Source: Candidula unifasciata (Eukaryota; Mollusca; Gastropoda; Stylommatophora; Geomitridae). Taken from it: a DNA stretch of 64,000 nucleotides. The stretch is from assembly GCA_905116865.2 (NCBI GenBank), contig CAJHNH020000222.1:1-64000 (forward strand). Direction: 5' to 3'. Positions within the stretch are counted from its first letter, which is position 1. Each line of letters begins with the position of its first letter. A program made the position numbers and the translations under genes. This document shows, in pieces, positions 40,691 through 50,990 of this stretch. The notes under the pieces are model-generated. The model was not told the origin of the DNA. It searched no databases and was given only the letters and a program-made list of their open reading frames with translations.

Positions 40691-41019
40691 TTCAGACCTG
40701 GTTATATCTGCGTTGTGTGGGCTGGATTTTTTATACATACAAGAAAACGGTGGCATATTTCTCCCCTGATCCTGGGTAGTGAATTAGATGTCTAGCCTTC
40801 TCAGACAAGAATGAAAAACTAGTAGACCTCTCATTATGTTTTTCCCACATCATAATTTTCTTTATAAATTCCGTTCACTTATTTGGCCAAACACAAACGC
40901 AAATAAGTGCAATTATCTCTTTTTGATCAGGTTTTTCCTCTCCAGTTACACATTCCTTTACAGAAAGAATAACATCTTCTTTATTTATCTGTAATTAATA
41001 TGGTTAAATATGGGCGAAG

Positions 41020-41285
41020 TATTTGGGTGTTTATCTAATGGTTAAACGCTGGTCTGCCAGCCCATAGGTATTTAGGTTCAAACGCTCATGGAGTCGTATT
41101 TAAAAAAAAAGGCCTTGATTTTGAGGTTGCTGCTGCCTACTGTGAGTACCGTGTAATGCCCTGGGATGTAAAGGAGGTCGGTGTGATGTTGACCAAACCA
41201 TCTGCTGATTGGTTTGTACAAATCTGAGTTTAGTTCCATAAGCTCGATGCGCCACTGGGGCGAAAGCGTCCTTTACTTTCACTAT
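41020..41285 (+). mobile_element. SINE family A copy, diverged
   Basis: CTAATGGTTAAACGCTGGTC, B box TAGGTTCAAACGCT, GTGAGTACCGTGTAATGCCC and the tail with TTTGTACAAATCTGAGTTTA. It is older than the other copies. Confidence 0.65.
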
Positions 41286-41289
41286 AGTC

Positions 41290-41545
41290 ATCCGATCCAA
41301 TGCTTTGCTAGAAAGAAAAAAATCATCACCTTCAACCAGCATCCCCGAAGAGGGAGCTTTAGGTTATAATTGTGACCAGGTTATTGGCGCCATTTAAAAT
41401 GGCTTAGCATCGCACGCCTCCAAAAGTCCTGAAAAGGGCCCCCTGCAGTGTTGATGCGATTAGAGGAGACAGTCCCAAATACTGCCCCCACCGGCGACGA
41501 AGTCGTTTACCGGCCAGGCAGTGGGCGACCCGGTTGCCGATGACT
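41290..41545 (+). mobile_element. Dispersed repeat J, complete copy
   Basis: CCAATGCTTTGCTAGAAAGA, GGGAGCTTTAGGTTATAATT, GGCTTAGCATCGCACGCCTC and AGTCGTTTACCGGCCAGGCA. It abuts SINE A on the left and SINE D on the right. Confidence 0.7.
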
Positions 41546-41561
41546 GTACTCATCCCACAGC

Positions 41562-41792
41562 TTCTGTGGCTTAGGTTTCTGTGAATGTGCTTCATAATTC
41601 CGATATATACCGTTCTGATCCAGCTCGAGGGAATTGGCTGCAGGTTGTTTAGCTTTATTTCGACAGTGGTACTGAGAACGACCATTCAGCGAGCAATGGA
41701 AAATGAATGACCTTAAAATTTGCTCAGTAAAACCGAGCAATCAGAAAATGCTGTGGTTGGTTCTACACCATCCTGTAAAGGATGCCTTGTAA
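41562..41792 (+). mobile_element. SINE family D copy whose tail founds a minisatellite
   Basis: Head CTTCTGTGGCTTAGGTTTCT, body TTTCGACAGTGGTACTGAGA, then GTTGGTTCTACACCATCCTG and TAAAGGATGCC. The terminal CCTGTAAAGGATAC is the unit amplified in the array that follows without a break. Confidence 0.85.
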
Positions 41793-42225
41793 AGGATACC
41801 CTGATAAAGACACCTTGTAAAGGATACCCTGTAAAAGACACCCTGTAAAGGATACCCTGATAAAGACACCTTGTAAAGGATACCCTGATAAAGACACCTT
41901 GTAAAGGATACCCTGATAAAGACACCTTGTAAAGGATACCCTGTAAAAGACACCCTGTAAAGGATACCCTGATAAAGACACCTTGTAAAGGATACCCTGT
42001 AAAAGACACCCTGTGAAGGATACCCTGTAAAAGACACCCTGTAAAGGATACCCTGTAAAAGACACCCTGTAAAGGATACCCTGTAAAAGACACCCTGTAA
42101 AGGATACCCTGTAAAAGACACCCTGTAAAGGATACCCTGTAAAAGACACCCCGTAAAGGATACCCTGTAAAAGACACCCTGTAAAGGATACCCTTTAAAA
42201 AATACCCTGTAAAGGATACCCGTTT
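41768..42225. repeat. 14/28-bp minisatellite grown from a SINE tail
   Basis: Alternating 14-mers CCTGTAAAGGATAC and CCTGTAAAAGACAC (variants CCTTGTAAAGGATACC, CCTGATAAAGACAC), about 32 units. CCTGTAAAGGATAC is identical to the 3' tail of SINE family D (for example at 44350, 44995 and 45454). Minus-strand ORFs here are artefacts. Confidence 0.96.
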
Positions 42226-42339
42226 AGCGATGGGTCGCCCTGCAAGGTGAGGTCATGTTTGGGGGAAAAAAAAAAGTATGGCAGAGTTTTCACTTTTCGA
42301 GTCCAAGGTTGGATGCTATTAAATCTTATTATATCCTAC

Positions 42340-42600
42340 TAAGGGGGCTGCTTGGTCTTGAGGCATGGCATCCGCCTCGAGTACTGGAGGTCCCAGGTTC
42401 AGGCCCCGGTGCTGCCCGTGCAAAATTTGAAGTTAAAAATCTACCCAAAGTATTGTCAGGATCCTCGCCGTTGTTACGGAGTTTGTGCACAGCGCTGAGA
42501 TTCTTCGCATTCAGGCTTGATTTAGAATTAGAACGGAGCACTTATGGGTTACTATCCTTGTGCCATGGTGTTAATCCGCTGGATAAACCAAACCATTATA
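42340..42600 (+). mobile_element. SINE family C copy, compact form
   Basis: Head GGGGGCTGCTTGGTCTTGAG, ATGGCATCCGCCTCGAGTAC, B box CCAGGTTCAGGCCC. Then GGATCCTCGCCGTTGTTACG, GCTGAGATTCTTCGCATTCA and GAGCACTTATGGGTTAC. It lacks the middle module seen at 37905-38290. Confidence 0.85.
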
Positions 42601-42669
42601 TCCTACGAATTTATAATTTTAACTTAGACATTTTTGAGTGTGAAGCAGATACAATAACAATACCGTGTG

Positions 42670-42680
42670 AGTGAGAGAGG

Positions 42681-42717
<37 letters not shown>
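42670..42717. repeat. (GA)n microsatellite
   Basis: GA dinucleotide run with a GGGAGG interruption. Confidence 0.95.
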
Positions 42718-42720
<3 letters not shown>

Positions 42721-43108
42721 AAAAGACATGATGCACAAAGTGAGGAAGAGTAAATTAACCTAATTACTGAACTGGGCACAGAAGGTGAAGCATAGCATGT
42801 AACGTAGGAGAGCTCAGCAAACGCATGGCGAGTCGCTTGGGGCTTAATGAGTTAATCTCACGTTAGTGGCTTGTGTCCACTGGAGAAATTGATTGATTTC
42901 AGGCCCAGCTGGACAACAGACAACTCCGCGTGACCCTGGCTGTTCTCCGGGCTCCCTGGCACAATGTGTAAGTCTTGCAGGAAGGGAAAGATCCCGAAAG
43001 AGGGATCGATTGAGGCTAGGAGGTCACGGAGACAGTGGTCGTTGTACATGTCAGTTGTAGGTGTGGAGTGTTCGATCTGTCTGTCTCTCTTTCCCCACCG
43101 CAGTCTGC

Positions 43109-43160
<52 letters not shown>
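43109..43160. repeat. (CT)n microsatellite
   Basis: CT dinucleotide run. Confidence 0.95.
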
Positions 43161-43164
<4 letters not shown>

Positions 43165-43254
43165 TCCTAATTTCTCACCTTTTTATTCTTTTTTTCTGTC
43201 ACATTTACTCGCCATCTATCTATCGGTCTGTCCGTCTGTTTGTTTTGCCTGCCT

Positions 43255-43430
43255 GTCTGTCTTGGAAGTCGGTGTGCCTCCTCTGCATGAGAGGAGAGGA
43301 ACTAACAGTCTGCATACTGGCAAGTCAGATCTGTAAAACTGATACTCACCTACATTTCAGTTCCTGGAACAAAGACCAAAGTCTGTAACTGGATGAACAT
43401 CCAGAACTTTCGCCAGAGTGTACATACAAT
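43255..43430 (+). mobile_element. SINE family B copy, partial
   Basis: GTCTTGGAAGTCGGTGTGCC, CAGTCTGCATACTGGCAAGT, TTTCAGTTCCTGGAACAAAG and CAGAACTTTCGCCAGAGTGT. It is 5' truncated. Confidence 0.7.
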
Positions 43431-43587
43431 AGTATGTCCTGTTTAGCCTCACTTCTTTTACTGACTGTTTTTGCTGATTAAAAAAACAGTACACATAATA
43501 GAAGTCTCAAACGCCTAGTGTTTCCTTGGAACGGTGATTTGTCCGTCCTGCAAGAGAACACACACACGCTTACATCTCATGCATACA

Positions 43588-43588
<1 letters not shown>

Positions 43589-43652
<64 letters not shown>
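43589..43652. repeat. (TC)n microsatellite
   Basis: TC dinucleotide run of about 64 bp. Confidence 0.95.
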
Positions 43653-43656
<4 letters not shown>

Positions 43657-43839
43657 CGCATGTACACACATTGGAGGAAGAGGCCCCGCTCAGAGCAGTC
43701 TTAACAGTATTATGGGCCCCTGGGCAGACCATTGTGCTGGAGCCCCCGTGACAGCCACTCGAAGGCATGACGTGTTTACTTGTTTCAAGTCACTTGACGT
43801 ACGCGGATGCCACTCCTCTGCTTTGCTTAAAAAAAGGCC

Positions 43840-44165
43840 ATAAAATATCGTCGCTTTTAACCAGCAACCCTTTAAGGGGTAGCTTTAGGTTATAGTTGTG
43901 GCTAGGTTGTGTAATCTATATACAGTGGCTTAGCATTGCTCTCCACCAAGTAGCTCAGAAAAGAACCCCTGCAGTGGTAATGCAGTCGCAGGAGACAGAC
44001 CCCCAAATACTGTCCACGACCTAACGCTTCGTCAGCCCGACCCGGCGACGTCATCAGCACCTCCCGTCAGCTGGGACCCGTCAGCTGGGACCGGTCGTGT
44101 ATTGTCTCGGCCGGTAGCGAAGTCGTCTACCGGCCGGACAGTCGGTGATCCGGTCGCCGATGATA
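43840..44165 (+). mobile_element. Dispersed repeat J copy with longer right end
   Basis: GGGGTAGCTTTAGGTTATAG, CAGTGGCTTAGCATTGCTCT, CCAAATACTGTCCACGACC. It then has an insert with two CCGTCAGCTGGGACC copies before AGTCGTCTACCGGCCGGACA and CGGTCGCCGATG. Confidence 0.7.
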
Positions 44166-44204
44166 CACGGATTCGCGTGCGGCTCTTTAGTTCGTGGGGC
44201 CCCC

Positions 44205-44395
44205 TGGCAGTTGCTCAACGGGCCCCTGAGTTCACTCTGCACTGGCTACATCCACTTAATTTTTAATGGGGCTGTGGAAAAGGGAGGGGGGCGCTTAGAA
44301 CCCCCCCCCCCCACAAAAGAGCCAAAATAAATGCTGGGGTTGGTTCTGCAACGCCCTGTAAAGGATACGCAACAAACATATCTGGGTGGCCTGGA
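44205..44395 (+). mobile_element. Chimeric SINE with family D tail (copy 1)
   Basis: GGGCCCCTGAGTTCACTCTG, CACTGGCTACATCCACTTAA and TTTTAATGGGGCTGTGG, a poly(C) run, then GGTTGGTTCTGCAACGCCCT and GTAAAGGATACGCAAC. The left module is unlike the family D head but is shared with 45335-45485. Confidence 0.7.
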
Positions 44396-44712
44396 AGCGC
44401 CATAGGATGGTAGCGCGGTAGGATTTAGACATGCAAATGTGGGCCCGTTTGTGGAATGGAAGCTGCAGAGTTGATGACTGTTTGAAAGTGGGAGTGTTTG
44501 TGTGGTTGCTGGAAGGAAGGTGGTGCTAATGGTGATTGTGGACTGGGCTCTCCTTCTGGTGCTGCTCTCTTTATTCCCCCTGTTGAGGGTAGTCCGTCAG
44601 CCAACTCATGTCGTTTTTTTTTCTTTCCTTTGTTATCGCGTGCATCTCATCGTAGCCCCACCCCTCCCCCTAATAATATATGCCTGATGCTTAAAAATGA
44701 ACCGTAGCCTCG
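44396..44712. other. Unassigned stretch
   Basis: No supported gene or repeat end; the 61-69-codon frames are not recognised. Confidence 0.3.
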
Positions 44713-44713
44713 T

Positions 44714-44714
44714 G

Positions 44715-44768
<54 letters not shown>
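44714..44768. repeat. (AT)n microsatellite
   Basis: AT run of about 55 bp directly abutting the head of a SINE D copy. Confidence 0.95.
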
Positions 44769-44770
<2 letters not shown>

Positions 44771-45003
44771 GCTCTGTGGCTAAGTCGATGCGAACGCTTC
44801 GTAATGCCGGGATGCCGGGTTAGATCCCAGCTGTGGGCCATGCGCCTTGTGCTGGTTTCGACAGTGGTATCAAGAAAGCCGACCGTCCAGGAAGCAATGG
44901 CAAACTACTGGACGTAAATTTGCCTAGAAAAACCACACAACAGCCAGGGTATGTTGGGGTTGGTTCTGCAACGTCCTCCTGTAAAGGATACGCAACTGAC
45001 TTT
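44769..45003 (+). mobile_element. SINE family D copy, full length
   Basis: GGCTCTGTGGCTAAGTCGAT, GCCGGGTTAGATCCCAGCTG, TTTCGACAGTGGTATCAAGA, TTTGCCTAGAAAAACCACAC, GGTTGGTTCTGCAACGTCCT and GTAAAGGATACGCAAC. It is the best reference copy in the window. Confidence 0.88.
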
Positions 45004-45109
45004 TGCGGGAACTCCAGTTTCCTTCATTTGGGGTAAATGTAAAAACAAAAAAGTACATTTTTTGTAATTAGTCATGCATACGTAAACCATTATAAGCCGG
45101 ATAAGTCAT

Positions 45110-45225
45110 CACACCACCACGAGGCAGACCAAGAAGACCATGGATAGACAATATCCAGACAGTAAACACTTGGTGTCACCAACAGGAGAATTCCAGCCAG
45201 AGAACGAACGAACGAACAAACTTTT
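45110..45225 (+). mobile_element. RTE-type 3' fragment with GAAC tail
   Basis: CACGAGGCAGACCAAGAAGA, CCATGGATAGACAATATCCA, CACTTGGTGTCACCAACAGG, then GAACGAACGAACGAACAAAC. It is the same subfamily as 23.8 kb but with a different tail. Confidence 0.6.
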
Positions 45226-45334
45226 TTTTTAAAGGGTTAAGAATGGGGCACGCAGGCTCGTCTAACATTCTGCCCTTCGCGGTCTCCCTCCATTCTTACA
45301 TCATTTCATTCACACATCAAGTAAGTAGGCTGAG

Positions 45335-45485
45335 CAGGGCCCCTGCGTTCACTCTGCACTGGCTCTACCTACTTAAATTTACATGGGGCTCTGAAGGGGG
45401 GCCCCCTTAGAAAAAACCCACAGCCAAAATAAAGGCTTTGGTTGGTTCTGCAATGTCCTGTAAAGGATACGCAACAAACATAAAA
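45335..45485 (+). mobile_element. Chimeric SINE with family D tail (copy 2)
   Basis: GGGCCCCTGCGTTCACTCTG, CACTGGCTCTACCTACTTAA and ATGGGGCTCTG. Then CCACAGCCAAAATAAAGGCT, GGTTGGTTCTGCAATGTCCT and GTAAAGGATACGCAAC. Confidence 0.7.
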
Positions 45486-45539
45486 TGTGAACCCCTTCCC
45501 CCCCCCCCCCCCCCCTTTTTTTAGAAAAAAAAAGAGAGA

Positions 45540-45605
45540 TAAGTGGAGGCGGGTGATATCTGCAGCAGTGAACCTCAAGGATTCGGAATGTTGAAAAGGA
45601 AGAAG
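45540..45605 (+). mobile_element. RTE-type 3' scrap
   Basis: GGAGGCGGGTGATATCTGCA, GCAGTGAACCTCAAGGATTC and GAAGAAGG match the end of the 23.8-kb subfamily. Confidence 0.6.
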
Positions 45606-46164
45606 GTCATCCCACTATACCTACAAGTATACCATTTGGTAACAATTTCTACCCAGATTTCACTCTATGTAGAGTCATTATGTATCTGCATATGTGCTGA
45701 GCCGAAATTGTCTACGCTATATAAGAATGTTGCAGCTCGGTTGACGGGTTCCTGCAGAAGTCGGATGTGTCGACCGAAAGGCGCAGAAATATCGCAGCCA
45801 TGTTTTTAAACGGACACGACAGATGAACGTAGAAACGACGACTACGTTTTTGTCTCTGTGCAAGAATCTCGTGTTCGTCCAGAACAGGTCCTAAGCTGTC
45901 TGTCACTAATCCTGTCGTTTTGTCCGTCCATCTGCTGTTTCAAATCACCATCCAGAGCAGGGGCGCTGCAACGTGAGCGCCCTTCCCTCCTACTTTTTGG
46001 GCGGAGAGGGTCTTTGCTGAGCACCTTAACAATTAGTCCCTGGGGAAAAAGGGGGCGTCGGGGGGTGCTGTTCGGTATTTCTAACTGTGCATAGTCATTT
46101 CACATATTGCATATTTATTTTCTCATTCAGCACATAATATAGTGCAAGCCCGCTAAGACGGTCT
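45606..46164. other. Unassigned stretch
   Basis: Overlapping small frames on both strands without recognisable domains; no repeat ends seen. Confidence 0.3.
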
Positions 46165-46300
46165 AGGATCCGGCCAATTTCTGTTCTGTAATTTTTCATG
46201 CTTGATAGGATAAATCTGGATAGGAGGAATTTCGATTAAAAAGCACTTTTCCTTGGGTGCGCGATGAGTTCTCCTTATCAATTCTGCACTGTAATAAATG
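46165..46300. repeat. Dispersed repeat M, second copy
   Basis: See 35015-35175; same order of conserved words. Confidence 0.5.
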
Positions 46301-46790
46301 ATGACGATTATTATTGTGCACTTAAACACAACCTAAACACCTCAATACCCCCGTCCCCTTAAAATGTATACGGGGAGGGGAGGGGTCGGGTGAGCCGCCC
46401 CCACCCATGGTTCTGTTGTGGCAGCGCCCCTGATCAGCAGGTTACACCGAGGGCGACAGTTCAAGAACGGATTACAAGAGACAGTTGGGTATCGATCCAG
46501 GCTTGCTTGCCGAGCCTGTGTTCTTCCTTTTGCTGATTATAAATAGCCAGCAGGAGGAGAAAGGCGGCGATGTAGGAAAGGGAGACGAAGAGGCGAGCAA
46601 GCCGTCAGGGGAAAGAACGACAGGAGAAAAAGCGTCCCCGAACGAGAAAGTATCTATCGGAAGATGTCTTGAAATATTAAGAAATATTGTAACGAGGTCA
46701 GATGACAGGAGAATAGAGAGAGGGTTATGTTTTCTTTTGTTTCTGTTTTTTTGTGTGTAAATTATGTTTGACGCTTATGGTCGTGTCTAT
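46301..46790. other. Unassigned, includes a 91-codon frame
   Basis: The plus frame 46485-46760 reads hydrophobic then acidic/basic (EEKGGDVGKGDEEASK). No family is recognised and no splice support was found, so it is left as unassigned. Confidence 0.3.
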
Positions 46791-46792
46791 TT

Positions 46793-47032
<240 letters not shown>

Positions 47033-47159
47033 ATATCCAAATCGACGGATCTGCAACAACAAAAAGTCACAGTATGATGCTTATTTTAGCATCACTGATG
47101 AATGTGTGTGTGTGGGAAAGGGGGGGGGGGTGTATTATGTGGAAATTTATACATGTATG

Positions 47160-48316
47160 GTATATATTAGGGCTGTACCGAATATTCGCTTCCGGGCCGA
47201 ATAGTGGACCTATTGACTATTCGGTATTCGGCCGAATAGTTGAGGTCGGGCCGAATACGAATAGTAGTTACCTTAAACCCGCTTCTGCATACACTGCCTT
47301 AATGCTGACAACATGGAACGATTGTTTTGTTTATAGATAATGCAGCTTTCTTGCATTAACTAAGCTGTCAGTGACAATTTCCAAGTTTAGTTAGTTGTTT
47401 TAATACTTAGGATTCTTTCATTCCTAGTTATTAGTTACCACAGACTCACTGAAGGATGCAAAACATAAAATGTTTTTAAATGTTTACTATTCTGTATGAT
47501 AGTGAAACATGAAAAGTATATAAACTCCAGCCACATCAAAGTCGATAATATGAAAATCAAACGAACGGAAACATATAAGTACATGTGTGCAAACTTCAAC
47601 TGCTCCAACATGCTGAGAGAAGAAATACAATCTAGAAATAAAGTATACTATGCTCTTCAACATCTGCTAAAGTCAAAGTGTCTGTCTCGCAACACCAAGA
47701 TTAAAATATATAAAACGTTGATAAGACCAGTCGTTTTATGTATACAGGTTGTCGAAAATAGTCTTACGACAAATCTTTGGACCCATCAAAGATGCTAACA
47801 GCGGAGGATTGGAGAGAGAAAAGCAACAACGTAACACATAATCTGTTTAAATACCATTGTACACTGGCACCATTAGAGCTAAAAGACTAAAATGGTTGGG
47901 GCATATTGAAAGAATGTCAGATGACAGAGAAGTAGAACTGTATATACCTGAGAGAGGAATGGGCGTAGACCACGAGACAGACAAAAAAGAATTCAAGAGA
48001 TAATGTCCAGCCAGACCTGCAAACAACTGGTGTCACAAATTGTGAAGATGAGGCCAGCCAAAGAGATGAATGGAGACGACTGATATCTGCAGCAATAAAC
48101 CTCAAGGGCTCAGAATGCTAAAGAAGAAGATGACTATTCTGTGCTACTTTATGTGAAGTAAAAGTTCAGCGTACATTTGACATTATGGATGTTTTTTTTT
48201 TTTTTTTATATATATATATTTTAATACACTATTCGTATTCGGCCGAATAGTTTGTCCCACTATTCGTATTCGGCCGAATAGGGAAAATCACTATTCGGTA
48301 CAGCCCTAGTATATAT
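47160..48316. mobile_element. hAT-type element, 1141 bp, perfect 8-bp TSD
   Basis: Element 47168-48308 begins TAGGGCTGTACCGAATATTC and ends ATTCGGTACAGCCCTA. It is flanked by GTATATAT at 47160-47167 and 48309-48316. Both ends contain several copies of the palindrome ATTCGGCCGAAT. There is no transposase, so it is non-autonomous. Much of the core (47490-48130) is an inserted RTE fragment. Confidence 0.9.
47490..48130 (+). mobile_element. RTE-type LINE 3' end nested in the hAT element
   Basis: The 100-codon frame 47496-47798 includes IKRTETYKYMCANFN, REEIQSRNKVYYALQHLLKS and TKIKIYKTLIRPVVL (RT thumb region). Further on are LKWLGHIERMSDDREVEL and a GAAGAAGA end. It has several frame breaks. 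Confidence 0.8.
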
Positions 48317-48634
48317 ACATATTTGAATGCTTGCTTTTGCTATCCATACTGTTGTGTATTGTACTCTGTTACTCATAGCATTTTCGTTATTATATGAACA
48401 AATTATGCTATAAAGATAAAACACAAGTTTCATATGAAAGATTAGTGTTGGGAGGAGCCGAAGGTTGCGTGCCCAATTTGCGACCCGTTGAAAATATAAT
48501 GCGTCTATCTATATAAATTTGCCTGTCTGTCTTTCTGTTCTGCTAACCAGTTTGTGACTCTTTGGGAATAAAGTTATGTTATCTTGTCCTGTCTGTTGTC
48601 TCTTTCCAGACAGTGCATTTTATTTGCTTAAGAA

Positions 48635-48878
48635 TGGAGCCACTGCCTCCCCAACAAGCATGTCGAAAGAGTCGACTAACTGGGTGGGTCTTCTTCGAAG
48701 TCGGGAGTAAATCTGCCCGGGAGGTAAGGAACAACCAACTGCACACAAACATTTAAACCAGTAGAACGGATGTACACGCAAAACTTACGCCCTGGCACGA
48801 GACCAAAGTCCAAATGGACGAACAACCAGGACTTTCCGCAAAAGCTTACATCTGGTGAAAGAATAATAATATATTCAA
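48635..48878 (+). mobile_element. SINE family B copy, diverged
   Basis: GAGCCACTGCCTCCCCAACA, AGCATGTCGAAAGAGTCGAC, AAGTCGGGAGTAAATCTGCC, GAACAACCAGGACTTTCCGC and tail GAATAATAATAT. Confidence 0.8.
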
Positions 48879-49344
48879 AATAAAATTAAATTTATACTTT
48901 TAAAAATGACTTGTGTGGGTGGGGGCTTACTCAGATGTTTGCGAATTTTTAGTCAGTTGTCTAGGAGGCCCGCCTCACCTCAACCCAAATTGGGGCAGGG
49001 TTCCAGCGCCCCTGACACTCACCCCCCTCCCCTCCCCACTATCAAACTGACATCTAATCCGTAGCTTTAGTAAATAACACTTGCGAACGATGACACGCCC
49101 ACACAAATGACACCCCCACACAAATGACACCCCACAGTACAAGCCATACTTGAAGCGATCGAACCGATTCGCAATAGCGCCAGCGTGTCTGTCTTCTGCC
49201 GGGTTATTCCCCCGCGTTTATCGAATGCTGTCTGCTTGAAATCTGCTGACGCGGTCAGTTTGTGATAGTCGCTGAGCTAGGTAATAAATTCAATACGGAA
49301 TTGTGACTGCTGTTTGGTGTGGGGTAATCTAAAACAGTGGTTTT
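48879..49344. other. Unassigned stretch
   Basis: A short local duplication (CACACAAATGACACCC, about 49100-49130) and nothing else supported. Confidence 0.3.
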
Positions 49345-50010
49345 CAGCCTTTTTGTCAGTTCTGCCCCCTTGAATATAAAACAAGGACACACCCCTCTCT
49401 TCAAAACGTAAAAAAAAAAAAAAAAAATTTGAGATTAAACCAGAGGGCCGAAAGAAAAGTTTCAAGCCTTATTAACAAGAACTGATTAAATCTATACAAA
49501 TCAAAAATCAAAGTGTACAAAAACATAAAAGAAAACATTAAAATTCCAAGCCTTATTAACGAGAACTGATAGAGAAATATCCATAAAAATAAAAGTGTCA
49601 AATAACATAAAAGAAAAATTAAAATTCAAAGCTTTATTAACAACAACTGAGAGAAAAATATCCATATAAATAAAAGTGTCAAATGACATAAAATAAATAC
49701 TAAAATTCACGGCTTTATTAACCAGAACTGATAGAAAAATATCCATATAAATCAGTGTCACTTAACATGAATGAAACATTTACCAGAAGCTGGTAACTGA
49801 GTGTCCATCAATGTGATGGTTTGCACTGTTTTATCTTGATGATACTTTTGGCCTGAGGCTGAACAAGCACATCGCAGATCACTCTCCACACCAAGCTCGT
49901 AGCGCTGTTTTGTTATGATTGTTGAAGCTGAAAATCAGGAGTCAAAATGTGTGTCGAGGATAATGGTAAAATTACATTTATAGCTAATTTGGCCACATAC
50001 GGGTACATAA
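49345..50010 (-). mobile_element. hAT transposon relic: transposase C-terminus and 3' end
   Basis: The left border CAGTGGTTTTCAGCCTTTTT is a hAT-type terminal repeat. Minus strand near 49930-49860 reads FSASTIITKQRYELGVESDL then RCA, matching the conserved C-terminal pattern of hAT transposases of the ZBED5/FAM200 type (RN.LNVE.DLR.AL). The rest of the transposase was not found. A 4-unit tandem repeat lies between the coding scrap and the terminus. Confidence 0.65.
49430..49768. repeat. 81-84-bp tandem repeat, four units
   Basis: The motif CTTTATTAACAAGAACTGAT recurs at about 49468, 49552, 49633 and 49714. Each unit also has ATATCCATATAAATA and CATAAAA. It lies within the 3' UTR region of the hAT relic. 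Confidence 0.9.
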
Positions 50011-50019
50011 AGAAAGTTA

Positions 50020-50112
50020 GTTGCGAATCCTTTACGGGACGTTGCAGAACCAACCCCAGCAATTTTTGGCTGTTGTGGTTTTTCTAGGCAAATTTACACC
50101 CAGTAGTTTGGA
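50020..50112 (-). mobile_element. SINE family D, 3' half
   Basis: AGTTGCGAATCCTTTACGGG, GTTGCAGAACCAACCCCAGC and GGCTGTTGTGGTTTTTCTAG, then a break into RTE sequence at about 50113. Confidence 0.75.
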
Positions 50113-50425
50113 CATGTCTTAGGACAGCGGCCAGTGTGACAAGAAGAGATACAATCAAGAATGAAGCAATTAGAAGATGACTAGGACTGGAACCAGTCAT
50201 ACATTTTATTAAAGAGCAACAAATGAGATGGTTTAGCCACCTGACGAGAAAGCCCTGGTACCAACTGCCACCGAGAGCCATGCTGAAGAAATATAATTGA
50301 CACAGAGCAAGGGACAGACCACGCAAGAGATGGAGCGATAAAATCAGGAGCCACCAAACAGAAATGAACACTAACGTGTAAAATGCATTGGAGCAAGCGC
50401 ACAAACGATCCTTACATCCACAATC
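50113..50425 (+). mobile_element. RTE-type LINE 3' end, degenerate
   Basis: GCCAGTGTGACAAGAAGAGA, AAAGAGCAACAAATGAGATG (EQQMRWFSHLTRKPWYQLP), AGACCACGCAAGAGATGGAG and GCATTGGAGCAAGCGCACAA. It is parallel to 52900-53230. Confidence 0.75.
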
Positions 50426-50990
50426 TTCTGTCTCGTGTACTTTCAGTGAACTCTGACACAGATGATCTTCCATGCCGTGTGGCGTTGGTAGTCATGTTTA
50501 TCCACAACCTTCTGTCTCGTGTACTCTCAGTCAACTCTGACACCAATGATCCTCCATGCTGTGTGGCGTTGGTAGTCACGTTTATCCACAACCTTCTGTC
50601 TCGTGTACTTTCATTCAACTCTGATACCGATGATCCTCCATGCCGTGTGGCGTTGGTAGTCATGTTTATCCACAGCCTTATGTCTCGTGGACTTTCAATC
50701 AACTCTGACACCGATGATCCTCCATGCCGTGTGGCGTTGATAGTCGTGTTTATCCACAACCTTCTGTCTCGTGTACTCTGTCAACTCTGACACCGATGAT
50801 CCTCCATGCCGTGTGGCGTTGGTAGTCACGTTTATCCACAATCTTCTGTCTCGTGTACTTTCAGTCAACTCTGACGCAGATGATCTTCCATGCCGTGTGG
50901 CGTTGGTAGTCATGTTTATCCACAACCTTCTGTCTCGTGTATTTTCATTCAGCTCTGACACAGATGATCCTTCATCCCGTGATTTCAGAC
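50426..50990 (-). repeat. 84-bp tandem array built from a LINE ORF end
   Basis: Seven units of 84 bp (one 82 bp), marked by TCTGTCTCGTGTACTTTCAG, ATGATCCTCCATGCCGTGTG and GCGTTGGTAGTCATGTTTAT. On the minus strand each unit encodes 28 residues including TRDRRLWINMTTNATRHG. This is the kind of sequence that ends RTE-like ORFs (TKDRxxW..MI.NA.R.G), and it is continuous with the LINE relic at 50990-51350 on the same strand. Confidence 0.9.

Noticed and set aside
41713..42177. Minus-strand ORFs of YPLQGVF/RVSFTGC repeats
   Set aside because: Open in three minus frames through the SINE-tail minisatellite.
46485..46760. 91-codon acidic/basic frame as an exon
   Set aside because: No acceptor/donor pair in phase, and composition alone is not evidence.
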